The notes beneath the pieces are model-generated. The model ran no database searches and was not told the DNA's origin. It saw nothing but the letters and a program-made list of their open reading frames with translations. Both the position numbers and the translations under genes were made by a program. 64,000 nt of DNA from Glossina fuscipes (Eukaryota; Arthropoda; Insecta; Diptera; Glossinidae): NCBI RefSeq assembly GCF_014805625.2, contig NW_023998450.1:287172-351171 (forward strand). The letters are read 5' to 3'. Below are positions 38,801-50,090 of this stretch, in pieces. Each line of letters starts with the position of its first letter. The stretch's first letter is position 1.

Positions 38801-39343
38801 TTTATTTTCAATTAACTATTTTCATACGTACACTTTGTTTACGAAGTTTAACTATTTTCATTTCAAAACATTTTCCTTTAGATATTTTTCTTCTTTGGTA
38901 ATTACCTCAAATATTGTTACAAAGCGAAAACATAACAATACGTATAAGGTTTTCTGTTTATTTAAATGCAAAGCCAATGTTAAGTGCAAACGAACTGAGA
39001 ACATTATATTAAAAAAAATAACAAGTAAGAAACAAGTGGATATATAAACCTCGGGGAGAATTTGGATTGCACACTACCTGCGATGAAGGTTACTAAAGTC
39101 TACTCATAACCAAAGAGATTCTATGAGGACTCAATGAATAGTTCTATCTTATCAATGGCTACTAAAACTGCTAACCTCATGGAAAAAACTTTAGCATGCG
39201 TTTTTTAAGCTTGTGATGTTGTAAAGTGGGTTTGCTTTCACTTTTAACCGATTGGCTTAGTAAAACTATTTCTAACTTATATGGCGAGGTTTAGCTTTCT
39301 CTCTTAAGGTCTGCGAAGCGTAAAAGAGCGTCAGAAAACAAGT

Positions 39344-39365
39344 AGAGAGAGAGAGAGAGAGAGAG
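39344..39365. repeat. (AG)n microsatellite
   Basis: Eleven AG units, followed by a short imperfect GAGAGAG continuation. Confidence 0.95.
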
Positions 39366-42300
39366 CGGGAGAGAGTAATAGCGATGATGTTAAATCAGCA
39401 CCGAATACGACACTATTAAGAAAGACGTATTCTATTTGATTTTACATACACGCGATTGTAACAAGTAGTGTAATGAAACGAATAGACCTCTACATTGAAA
39501 TTTTGAATTTAAAAACTTTTCATTCCTGCGAGTCACAGAACGAAAGAAAAATAAACTGCAAATGGTTTTCATATATTCTACATATTGCCACTGTTTCAAA
39601 TGTTTTAGAACAGCATTCTAGTGCGTTGAGAAAAAAGTTCAAGGCAAGTCTGCATTTTCCGTCTCATTTGCTTCCATTCGAAGCAAACATTGTCACAACC
39701 TTTAAATGCGATACCATTCTGTCATGTTGTTGTTTAGTTTCCTTTTTTACTTTTTCGCTCGATTTCTTTTGTATTGAAAATGGCTTAAGTTTAATTGTGT
39801 TTTAACTATTTGTGCAGTTTAACTATCAGCTAAACTTGTTCTTTCCGGCTTTGCTTATTTGTATATTCTGTTATTATATGCTTTCACAGTTTTCCTCTTT
39901 CTACAATTTCAATTGGATTTGCTTCGGTGTGCTTGTGTGTACTTGCGTTCATATAAAGAAACAAACGTGTCGTCACCCTTGCTTCTCTCTACCATCGAAT
40001 AACGATGGCCTGCCAATGTTGTCATTCCACTTGTTACAGGCAGAAATTTTGTTTAAAATCCGAATGATTTTAGATGGTTTTGAGGAACAGACTTGTAAGA
40101 GTTTATCATTTAAAAGTTGAATAGGCTACGATTCAATAAATTTTGTGAACTATTCATTCTTACGGGAAGTTCTTTCTTAACTCTTAACAAAAAATCTCAT
40201 CATGGCGACTAAACAGACCAAAAACCTAAAATACAATTACACCCTAAAGAATAGACCGCGGAATGCGGTATGATATGTGGTTCATTCGACCAACGTTCAT
40301 TCAACTTTTGCAAGATTACTGATGAATTATCTTCTTAAAATAATTATACTCTTACCTTAATTTCTCTTCACAACTTAAATAGGCGTGGCGCGTTTAGAAA
40401 TGTGCACTTATCGTTCATATTTAGATCATATGAATACAACTGACTTCCTCTAACCTTCAACAAGATTGCAAAAGACACCGTTACGCACTTTTTGCGAAAA
40501 CACTAGTCTTAAACCACATTGAAAATCCAATTTAAAGAAAACCTCAGTACACGTTTAGTGTACATTTTTCCATGTGTCTTCGTTAAGTGCTGCCGAAACA
40601 TCCAAAGAGTCAAATTAAGCAGACATAAAGATGGAACGTGTGATAGTGGTAGTACCTTAGTTTAGGTCAATATATTATAATTATGTATGGCAATGATCTG
40701 CCTATCTGATATCTAGGCTAACTGCAGATGTCATTATTAATAGCTTCCAACTTACATTAAAGATCTTTAGCTGTAAGATTTGGCATAAGTATTAGAGTGC
40801 GTAGAAGCCACTGGTCGTAATACGCGAGAAAAATTTAATTAATTCATACATAGCAGTATATGATAATAGTGACGACTGAGAAATTAAAATCTTAAATGAT
40901 GAACTCCGTACAAAGAGACATACATCAGAACCACCGAAGGACATCGGTGAAAGAATTATTCCGATCGCCTTATTCAACGTCCCATGAAAACTAAAACTTT
41001 ATGTATGTATTTGGTTTAGAGAACATGAATCCAGCATCCGTCACAAAACAAAGCTTTCCTATTTTTTGTTTTATTAGTCTTATGGGCTTCAAGTATGTCT
41101 TTATAATTGCAGTGTTGCTTCTTGTCATTTGCTTTTTTCCTTTTTTTTTGTTTGCTGCCGTTATTTTTTTCATGGTTATTATTGTCATTACTTGGTTGAC
41201 GGGTACGTTTTCTTTGAATACAAACATAATAATAGTAAATGTAGATAAGTGAGGGAATTGTTTGCTTAACTTAATTATCGTTAAATTAATTGGTTTAACT
41301 GCCTGAGGTGTTTTCGTAATGTAAGAAACAAAGAGAAATATAATAACATTAAAATAACTAAATAAAAATATTGATTGTCTTGAAAGTAAGTCAATATGTT
41401 TTAATATAATTTAAATTTGTGAATATACGAACACATTAATAAACAAATTTGTAAATATTTTCTCAAAATGCCTAAGGATCATATATTTTGAATTCATTAC
41501 GTGTGGCTACGGTCCACGACCATACACTACAACCAGTTAATTTCAGTAAGCGTGGCATCATTCAAATCAAAAAGTCAAAAATAAAGACTAACACTTTCTC
41601 ATGGGCGTTTTATGTCAACATTTACCTTTGAGCGAGTTATATTTCTTATAATACCCACTAATTGTAATCACGTAGAGTTTATTCTAATTAGCTTTATGCA
41701 AAGTTACGCTCTCTTGCATATGGCAAATCATTAAAAAGTGCAAGGTTTAATATTTACACGGTTAAAAGTCATAATAACATAACTACAGATATTTAAAATT
41801 TCATTTCTTTCCTAACAGCTTCACGTCTATAAAAAATTTACTCGTATTTAAAATAACTTAAACTCGTTTAATTAATAAAAAAAGAAAAAAAAACGAAATC
41901 TGAAGAGCTTTCTGTTGCATCACAGTTGATCAAAGTAGGAAGCAGATCAGTAAACGAGCTGAAAAATCAGAAAGAAAACCAAGACTTAGATTCTTTTGTC
42001 TCTTAGTTGTAAATTCATTTTATTGTTAGAAATTTTTCCATACTTTTACCCCTACAAATAAAATAATTCAATCCTTTGAAATATTGTAATGCTTTTATGT
42101 ATGAAGTGGAAAAATTTCGAACAAATGGCAAACATTAAAGGGCCTCAGGGTATAATTTCATTGCATAGATAGTATTCGGACATTCAGGGTCAAGGCCTAT
42201 TTTAGATGATTTCCATGGGGAATAGAAAAAGTTTCTTTGGAACATTATTTAAATTTAAGTCTCTTTAAGTTTTCTTTATTCTGAAGCGAATGCTTAGAAC

Positions 42301-42644
42301 TGCAAAATATAATTGAAACACAGTTAAGCTCTTTTATAACTTTGAAGAGCAATTTCTCACTTAGCCAATGGGGAGTAACTGTAAAAGTTGGAGTTCTGAC
42401 GGCATAAGCCATACATTTATCTTGGATAAAAGAACGCTTAACAATTAATGGGAGGGTCACACATTTCAGAATAATCTCTAGATAGAAAGTTTGCATTTAG
42501 GAAGAACACGCACCCTTTCAACTTTATGTTAACCTTGGACTGTTTTTTGTCTCCGCTAATTCTGTCGTCTATAAGGATCGATGCTTATAGACGATTCAAC
42601 GCTCACCATTGAGAATTTTTATGATGTGATAGGGAATTAAATAA

Positions 42645-42926
42645 TTGTGCAGGAGTCAGTTCACAATTAATGATCGTAAAGTGAATCGGGCAAGTTGCAA
42701 TTTCCAAGGCAAAGAATCTGTAAATCTCTTCCAGAAATGCTATAATGAAGGTTGTGCTGTTACAACAGAAAATGAATCTAAAGTCCGTGCATGTTTATCG
42801 ATGACACCGTGTGAACGTGCTGCTCTCAAACCAGCACGGGAATTATTCGCTTGCACTCGAATGCTGGAAAGCACATTACGCCTAAGCAACTTAAAAAGAA
42901 GATGCGATGATATTGAGATGAAATAA
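42645..42926 (+). other. Cysteine-rich open frame of unknown origin
   Basis: A 93-codon open frame (first codon TTG) with seven cysteines and protein-like composition: RASCNFQGKESVNLFQKC, YNEGCAVTT, then ACLSMTPCERAALKPARE and LFACTRMLE, ending RRCDDIEMK at a TAA. I do not recognise the family. A possible splice acceptor (AATTGTGCAG) ends at 42652, but it has no real pyrimidine tract. It lies immediately before the claudin-like remnant, in another frame, on the strand of the host gene. It could be part of one retroposed transcript, a separate small coding exon, or chance. Confidence 0.3.
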
Positions 42927-42927
42927 G

Positions 42928-43240
42928 ATGTGGCAGCCCAAGGCAAAACCCTTGAAGGATGGTTGCGGTTCTATACTAAATGGTTCTGTAAATTTAAGTA
43001 GTTTATCCCACCGTCATCAACAACAAAGAAAAGGCTCTACTGGAACCGGTGTCTACAGTGGTGGGCATTTTCGCTTTTATATCTATAGTTGCTTTTACGT
43101 GCTCGGCACCCGACTGGATCGTTCTTGTTTCTTTCGGTATGAATGTTTTAGCAAAATACCCTTATGAAATGGATAACAACGCCGCGGAATAATTTTACGA
43201 AGGGGATCGTGTATATTTCTATAGTACCTTGGAGAGAATA
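42928..43240 (+). pseudogene. Possible claudin-like (tetraspan) pseudogene fragment
   Basis: Claudin-like proteins of insects are four-pass membrane proteins of septate junctions. Three pieces in shifting frames fit the N-terminal third of such a protein in the right order. First is a soluble leader (MWQPKAKPLKDGCG and SLSHRHQQQRKGSTGTG). Second is a hydrophobic segment with a terminal Trp, in another frame (VVGIFAFISIVAFTC then APDW, at about 43050-43110). Third, back in the first frame, come GTRLDRSCFFRYECFSKIP and QRRGIILRRG, resembling the G-LDR-GLW-CF-P and QRRFF region of the first extracellular loop. Stops follow at about 43166 and 43175. No introns are visible, so a decayed retrocopy is the simplest reading. 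The assignment rests on motif order only. Confidence 0.4.
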
Positions 43241-43972
43241 GTCGCTTAATAGTCTCTTCACCTTGTTTGACTAAATATAAGAAATTAATTTGGCTTTGTT
43301 TTTGACGCACGTACGTTTGACAGCTATCGAATGTCTTATGTGTCAAGATATTACACTTGATTCGCTAATAAACAGTTCAGTAGATGCCCGCATGCGTGAT
43401 TTAGTGCGTGGCGTTACGTACTAGCTGAACGTATTCGTAAGTCTTTTAATAACGCTCAAGAAAATTTCTAAGAAATTTTTTTTAAATATGTTTTTGAAAA
43501 ATGTTAAAAATAAAAATAAACATTTCTTTCTCTCTCTATGCGATTGAAGGTCTGTCTGAGGATCCGACTTTGTTTTAGGGTTAAAAAAAACATTTGCGGA
43601 TAAAATGGAAAATTTCCTTCATCGACGAGTCCAAATCCATCCGTTATAATATATTAATACATGTTATGAGAACAATGAATTTTCACTATTCGCTTAAGAG
43701 TCTTCATGTCGTTACGTTAATGAAAATTTGAAGAAAAATTTCTTTAATTTTTCGAATTAATTTTAATGAACTTATGAATCGTTACTTGCTACGTGTTTAT
43801 TGACTAAACGTATGAAAATGAAAATTAGTTCAGCAGCCTTGAAAACCCGTACGTGATTTACATCAGTATCCATTATTACCGCTTCATTATCATTGTTGTT
43901 TATGATAATGTATTTAGTACATGTCGAGGAAATTCAATTAATTTATTTCAATTTAATTTGTTATCATTACAG
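43241..43972 (+). other. End of the 13-kb intron
   Basis: Nothing recognised until the acceptor TTGTTATCATTACAG that ends at 43972. Confidence 0.65.
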
Positions 43973-44132
43973 CATCAAATTATACAACATAATCAACGAG
44001 CCGGTGTTATTGTTAGCAGCGGCGATCTTGCAATGCAAGGTGTTACACGACATCAGGCGGGCAATTACACTTGTACCGCCTCCAATGTCGAAGGCGACGG
44101 TGACAGTAATGTGGTTGAACTTAAAGTTATGT
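43973..44132 (+). CDS. Sidestep-family receptor, internal exon 4 of 5 (second half of the Ig domain)
   Basis: The exon begins after TATCATTACAG and stops before GTAAGT, with 53 codons plus one base. It completes the Ig domain begun at 30855: HQIIQHNQRAGVIVSSGDLA supplies the C to E strands, and VTRHQAGNYTCTASNVEG is a textbook D-x-G-x-Y-x-C type F strand, with the second cysteine at residue 177 and Gln in place of the usual Asp. It ends in the G strand VVELKVM. The preceding exon ends in phase 0 and this one starts in phase 0, giving KHN followed by HQI. A longer + strand open frame runs through it from the intron, but the acceptor defines the true start. Confidence 0.93.
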
Positions 44133-45915
44133 GTAAGTATGCAAAGTGTGAATAACAAAACAAACAAGCCTTTACCTTTGGCCGCAGCAGTAGCAGCTGC
44201 AGCAGCAGTAAAAAGTAATAGAAAATCACAGAAAAGAAAGATAGGTACCGTGTAATGTAAATAATTCTATGCGATAGAGAGTGCGAGACACTTTTTCAAT
44301 TTCCGCTTGAAGAAAAAAGGAAACTTGTTTTTGTTCTCGCATTTTCCACACTTCTTTTAAATTGTCATGTCATCACTATATTGCTAATGTCAATGCATTG
44401 CCAAGCTTTCTGTGATATAAGCAAACAGGGCTACCAGCAAAAGAAATGAATGCAAGAAACCAAAAAAAAGTCGACTTGTTGTTTCTCATTACTACACATC
44501 TTTACAAAGGTATCTATTACGTATGTAAGAAAAGGAAGTGCTATTGTGTAGCGTTTTCTTTTGAATTTTTCAGCAAACAAACATAACAACAACAGCAAAA
44601 ATAGCAATAATAGCAAGAACAACGACTTAGAGCACAGAATTCGTTGCTGATAACAATCATTCTCATGAAAAAGACATGGAAATAAACAGACACTTGTACA
44701 GCATGACAGCAGCAGCGTCGCACATTCTTGAACATGTTGAATGTTGTCACATGTTCACAAGATCTCAGTTGTTTGATGCGGCTGTAGCTGCGTTACGTCG
44801 GCAATAGCAACAATAATTGTTACCAAGCTGCTTATATATGTAGTTTGCTTGAGTTCCTCTTGTTACTTGGGTTCGAAAGTGTTAAGGACCGAACAATGTT
44901 ATTTATATTTACATATGTACGATGCTGGTGGTTGTGTTGTCGCCGGTTAAGCTGTGTGACGTCCTTTAAATCTCGATATAAATTGTGCGGAATATTCTTG
45001 CGTGAATAATATATAAAGTGCTCCAACAACCCATTCCATTCCATTTAGCTTGTCTTTCGAAGAAAAAGACAAATACTTTTTCTTTCTTCCTACCTTATTA
45101 TACGTATCAAAGTTTAAGCCTGCCTTGGCGGTTGTGACGTGGATATAAATATTGAATACAATACCAAGAACGCATTACTTACCAAATCCAGTATTTGCTT
45201 GATTTCTGCTGCCTTTTCTACTTCTGTATTTATGTAGATATTTGAAGGAATAGTTTCTTTACCGGAGAGTATGAGAAAACACTCGTAATGACTTTCTAGA
45301 ACCGTTATTTACTCAATGAAGTGAAGCGGCTCTTTATGATTTCTTATATAACGTTCACGTTTCATGCTGATGACTACGATACGAAAGAAAACATTTCATT
45401 GGCAGTTTCTTATACAATAATACAACATGATATGGATATAATTGTATGTGATTGAGAGTTGTGACGAAACTGACTTGTAAGATTTCACTTTATATTGAAT
45501 AAATGCATGAGATATTACATTATTATATTTTTTAAATAGAAAAATATTGGTCAGCCGTATTGATAATAACAATTTAAGTATATTACGCAATTGGTTACGC
45601 TTTAAGTTCACCTGAACAAAAAGAAGTGGTTTGCTAGCACTAATTTAATTTTTTTAGACCGCGATATCCTTTGCTCTTATGTTCAGTTCAAGTTTTGTGC
45701 CTTAAGTAAGATGAAAGTCTCCAATACAGATAAGTATTTATTTTTCAACAATTTCGTAAGAACGGCAAATTGTGAATTCAAATAAAGTATCCAACAATAT
45801 TGGTGTAGTTCTCTTAATATTCTTGCATTCTTCAAATATACATATGTTACAATATTTTGTGTATGTTTTCGTGTCGTTTAAAGATAAATTAAAGACGTCG
45901 ACAGCAGCACTCAGT
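44133..45915 (+). other. First part of the 11.9-kb phase-1 intron
   Basis: It starts GTAAGTATGC. It contains short GCA/CAA-type trinucleotide runs (about 44180-44215 and 44575-44625) and nothing that looks coding. Open frames at 44431-44750, 44832-45044 and 45396-45611 are translations of these runs or of AT-rich sequence. Confidence 0.6.
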
Positions 45916-46440
45916 GTTTTCTAGTCTTGTGATCTACTTACAAATGTCTGCTTTTTATCTTCCCTGCCGAAAATACTACGCCTACGCTTGCAATGACCTT
46001 TGCAATGTTTTTTCGGCCTTGGCCCATCTTTTGCACGATATTTGCTCGATTGGTTGATTGTTTTCAAATCGTATGTGCAGACTAAACACTCACCTCCCGT
46101 AATAAAGCGTTTCATGGCCTATTGGTATTTGGATGTCATTTCCTGCAAAATTTTAGCGCGACGGTCTTCTTCAAACTAATTGATTATTTTTGGTACCAAT
46201 CGAGATTTAGCGCGTTCTAGGCTCAAAATATCTTTCAAAAAATTTTTGACTGACGCCAACAAGGTGTCTAATAGTTACTCGACGGTTTTTGAGCACCGGA
46301 TAATTGAAATTGTATGACGTGACTTACGTCGCTAGAGGTTGATGGTCGTCAGGGTCGATCTTTATTTTCAATTTCCTTTTTGCCCTTCTTTGGACTGTTT
46401 ACAACTAGTTGTAAACATTTCTTTCCGCACTAAGCGGGCT
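45916..46440 (-). pseudogene. Old mariner transposase relic, distinct from the one at 0.6-1.9 kb
   Basis: On the minus strand, from high to low coordinates, the readable pieces are RAKSRLVPKIIN, EEDRRAKILQEM, AMKRFITGGECLVCTYDLKT, then QSSKYRAKDGPRPKKHCKGH. This order matches a mariner-type transposase around the first catalytic residue, where intact proteins have ITGDE-W-YGYD-ETK, then QSS-W and PRPKK. The catalytic Asp is Gly here (ITGGE, near 46091-46099). Stops and frame breaks occur upstream. I found no inverted-repeat ends. It is clearly another lineage from the first element, because the QSS and PRPKK motifs are absent there. Confidence 0.7.
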
Positions 46441-49290
46441 CATCAAATATTTTGCAAAATCCTAAATGTTTTTGCGCATGAAATTTCATTTTGCAAAAAA
46501 ATTTAATGCAACTACGAAATTAATTGAAGACATAATAAATTTCATGTTTTTTATTTTTAAAAATTAGTAACTAAGGCGTAAAGATCTAATCTTAAAATTA
46601 GCAAGTTCAACAGCCATACGTATTCGTTGTCTGCTCTTACTGCCGTACTCGAGCTTGTGTGCCCGTGTGTTTGTGGGGACAGCTTAATGTAATCTTACGA
46701 AAACATTTATAAGCGTTAGAACACACACATGCCCACAGAAAAGTAAGTAGTACCACAAAGTTTCGACAAAGCAAGAAGGCAGGGCTTACTTAATCCCACG
46801 ATGGCAGTTGTATCACGAGCAGGAATGTAGATATGCATGCGAACTTCACATATATGAGAGATTTAATTAAGTATAAGATCTTGTGCGCATATATAAAACT
46901 TGCGGTGTGAAATATCGATTGAGCAGTGGTGGGATACGGAAGCGGCCGACAGATATGCGCACGACGAAAGGACGGACTGTAAAACTAGCAAGCGGACATA
47001 CATACACTTTTATGGGCAGATATATTACAGAAAACGGACAGTAAGTGGACATCGACCTGTAACAGACGTGTATACTTATAATAATCGACCTACTTCCACA
47101 GATTTCCTTTTGCTACGTTTTCGTTTATTTTTTCAGTTAGTTTCCTTTTTTCTGATACCAGTTGAGCTATGACAAACCACTGTTCTTCCGCCTACGCATA
47201 GGAGATTCGTTGTATCGATTAAATCTGAAAATTTGTTTGGCTGTCGAAAATGTTTAAGCGAAGAAATTGCTGCAAAAATTTTCGGAAAATCAAACTTTTC
47301 GTACTTAAAGAATGATTCAAATCGTTTACAATTTGGAAAAAACACACTTTTTTTTAATACGTCACCCAACAGATATCTCTAGAGAGTGACTGTGCTGAAT
47401 CAAAGGCATTTCCGAAAGAAAATAAGCATGGTTTCGTCGAGATGATCGTTGACTAGCTACGAAGCTAGAAGCTATTCGAGAAGGTTTAACCAAAACAGTA
47501 AAGATCGGCCGCGAAGATTTTAACGTTTTGTATTCTGTAACAGAGTTATGCATATCAATGCCGTCATCTCGCAACAAGCAACGTATAACAAGTGCGAATC
47601 TTTTCTTGACACGCGCACCGAAGACGTGAAACTCTAACATAAAACCTTGGGTGCTGTTGGATCAGTTATATAACCCTGAAATAGCCTTCTAATGATAAAA
47701 ATTGATAAAAAAAAAATAAGAAACATTTCTGCAACACTTTCTTTTCATTGATATGATTTGGTCTTGATTAAGGAACAGTTCGTTTTGTAGACTTCCGATT
47801 TATCGTGACATCATGCTTGCGGCTTAGCCTTCCAAGTTGTTCATTTCTCTTACGGGTTTATCAAAGCTCTGATATCCACCAACCAAGCCCTTACACATTA
47901 CTCCTTATCCCGATTTTAAAAACTGGTTAAGCTTTCTGGAAACTAAAGAAAATAATTTTAAACAATTTAAAAGAAATTCAATTGCAAGCATTTTAAATAA
48001 AACTATAGTTAAGTTAAAACTCCAAGTTGCAACCCTTAAAAAGGTAACGTTTTCTAACCTTCTCAATTATCTACTTGATCTTTTACTATTTGATGAAAAT
48101 TTTATTAAATTTTCTACCTTTGTCTTTCTTAATTTTTTTTGTATTAATTTAACCTTTTTTTATTATGGATCGTTTATTCAAATTTTCTTTTTTTATATTT
48201 GATTTCTTTTATGCAATCTGTATATCGTATGCTTAGCGCATTTGTTTAAAAGAAATCACAAAAACAAAGCAAGCAATACCGCCGCTATTTGCAAGTAAAT
48301 TTAAGTTAGGCAAAAGTAAATCCAAAAGCAAAAAATGAATGCTTTTTAAGGTATATAAATATTAAAGATAATATTACTTAACGGGCACAATTAATATTTA
48401 ATTATAAAACATAGTAATAATGTTGCTGTAGAAAATCATTAAAAAAGAACAAAACCAATATACCCCTTAAAACAACAATGTAAACTATAAAAGAAAGAGT
48501 TATCCAAATTTTATATAATAATCTTCCGCGAAACACGGGCAAGTTTTTCGATAAATCGATTTAACCCTTATTTATTAATTAATGACTGACACAAAAAACA
48601 ATATCCCTAAAATATCGTGCTAAGCGCTACCTTTTAATTGAAATTCGCAAGACTTCTTAAGTCAAAAATAGATCTTCAAAAAAGTTTAGTTTTACTTAAG
48701 CATCATGTACCTATGCTGCATAACTTTGTGGAATAGTATTATTCCACTGTGTTTACTTTCATTCCAAAGAAAATGGCAAAAATTCTATTTTTAAACTGTT
48801 ACAATTCTTTCCCCTTCGCAGTAAAAATATTTTAAAAAAGCTCAAGTAGACATTAATCGGACATATTGGTTTACGAATAAGCACGGCTAGGCAGGCAGTT
48901 ACGCGATATGCTACCACCATTCCACTTTTTTTTTTGTTTCATTATTGCTTTTATTTTATTTATTTAGGACTAAAAAAATTAGGATCACTGCTTGCGAGTA
49001 AGACTGTTGGTTATATTTCGTAAAAAGTAGACTAAATGATTAGTTAGTTGCTGCCATTATTATTTATTTATTTGTTTATTTATTTATTTAACTACATATA
49101 TAAACATTCACCAGCTGATACAAATGATATGTTAGAGTTAAATTCAACATCAAAGTATCATAACGGGTGTAGGTAATATATATGCTGCCCTAGAACTCAA
49201 AAAGTAAGCAAAGACAGCCCAATAGAAGGGGTTATACCGATTCACAATATTTTACAGCAAAATTATATATTAAGTAACCACATATCCGTA
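46441..49290 (+). other. Intron DNA, nothing firmly recognised
   Basis: Frames at 46867-47172 and 47133-47640 have protein-like stretches but no motif I can place. The stretch 48000-48800 is very AT-rich. A (TTTA)n-like tract lies at about 49059-49090. Confidence 0.5.
49059..49090. repeat. (TTTA)n imperfect microsatellite
   Basis: Seven to eight TTTA units with one G interruption. Confidence 0.9.
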
Positions 49291-49299
49291 AAAATGCAC

Positions 49300-50090
49300 T
49301 AGCATGATAGGATCCAGTAACGTATCAAACAAATAAATATTAGCATTACAAATCATACAAAGCACAAGCAAAGAGATTCTGCGAATTAAAAATCTCGAAG
49401 ATGATAATAAAGGCAAACCCCAGCATCACGTGTCTATTTTCTAGTGTGGGAAGGTCAAAGATCATTACCTTCGGAGGGTACAAGCTCCAAATAAGAAGAC
49501 TGGTCTAATCCCCGTAGCGCCAATGTGAAAAAGTTTCGTCGTACCGACTGAATTAGGTCAATATGACATCTGCAACATGGTATACAGACTACAGATGGGT
49601 ATTTCGAAATTGGTCGAAAAAGAACAGTACATAACCATTTGGTAACGTAAGGGTCGTAGGATTCCTTTGACCATCTCTTAATAAACTCAAGAGATGGTTT
49701 AGCTTTACTGATGAATAATCCAATATGTAAATTGTTCGCAGCTATCAACAAAGTAATTAGACGGCGTAATCAAAGGATAGCTTACAGCATTTTTCCAAAT
49801 TCAGTGACATGCCATAAGCCTGATACTTTTGAAAAATTTTTACTTCGTCTACAAACATCAAGCACTTCGCGTCCTTGACACACCTAAGAAGGTCGTTTGA
49901 GAATATCGAAAACGTACGTGGGCCAAAATCACATGACCATTCTGGAGCACCACAGATGAATTCTTAATCGCTCCTGAATACCACGAATTAGATAACGCTC
50001 TTTGCGTACGTTCCGACAGATAATTACGAATCTGGTCATCGCAATTTTAGAAGTAAAAAGTTAATTGTTTTATTTATATTAAGTTCTCCA
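49300..50090 (-). pseudogene. Jockey-like LINE reverse transcriptase fragment
   Basis: On the minus strand, from high to low coordinates: GAPEWSCDFGPRTFSIFSND corresponds to the RT motif where intact elements have GVPQGSxLGP. LMFVDEVKIF at about 49833-49862 is the active-site box, with the usual ADD reading VDE. Then YDPYVTKWLCTVLFRPISKY, SVRRNFFTLALRGL and, in another frame, LPTLENRHVMLGFAF follow, the late-RT thumb motifs of Jockey/CR1-type elements. Stops, a frame change and an apparent deletion between the active-site part and the YDPYVT part show decay. Neither end is visible. It is a different family from the LINE at 22.4 kb, which carries RNase H. Confidence 0.8.

Larger units (their letters stand above)
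30986..42644 (+). other. 13.0-kb phase-0 intron (main part)
   Basis: The intron runs from GTAAGT at 30986 to the acceptor at 43972 and splits one Ig domain. The first 1.5 kb is rich in CA, TA and TG simple sequence, which yields chance frames full of His, Tyr and Cys. Further along I see no recognisable element. Unassigned open frames on the minus strand at 35582-35833 and 37101-37478 are noted elsewhere. Microsatellites occur at 31164-31192 and 39344-39365. Confidence 0.6.

Noticed and set aside
39016..39070. AACAAGTAAGAAAC start similar to the dispersed element
   Set aside because: Only the first dozen bases agree; no inverted repeat or matching 3' end follows.
41001..41252. 83-codon frame with a strongly hydrophobic stretch resembling a membrane segment
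   Set aside because: AT-rich T-runs give Phe, Ile and Val; no homology, splice site or partner exon was seen.
44160..44225. Run of alanine-like GCA codons after the exon at 43973, which could suggest exon extension
   Set aside because: It lies beyond a strong GTAAGT donor that keeps phase with the next exon, and in the exon frame a stop follows shortly after the donor.
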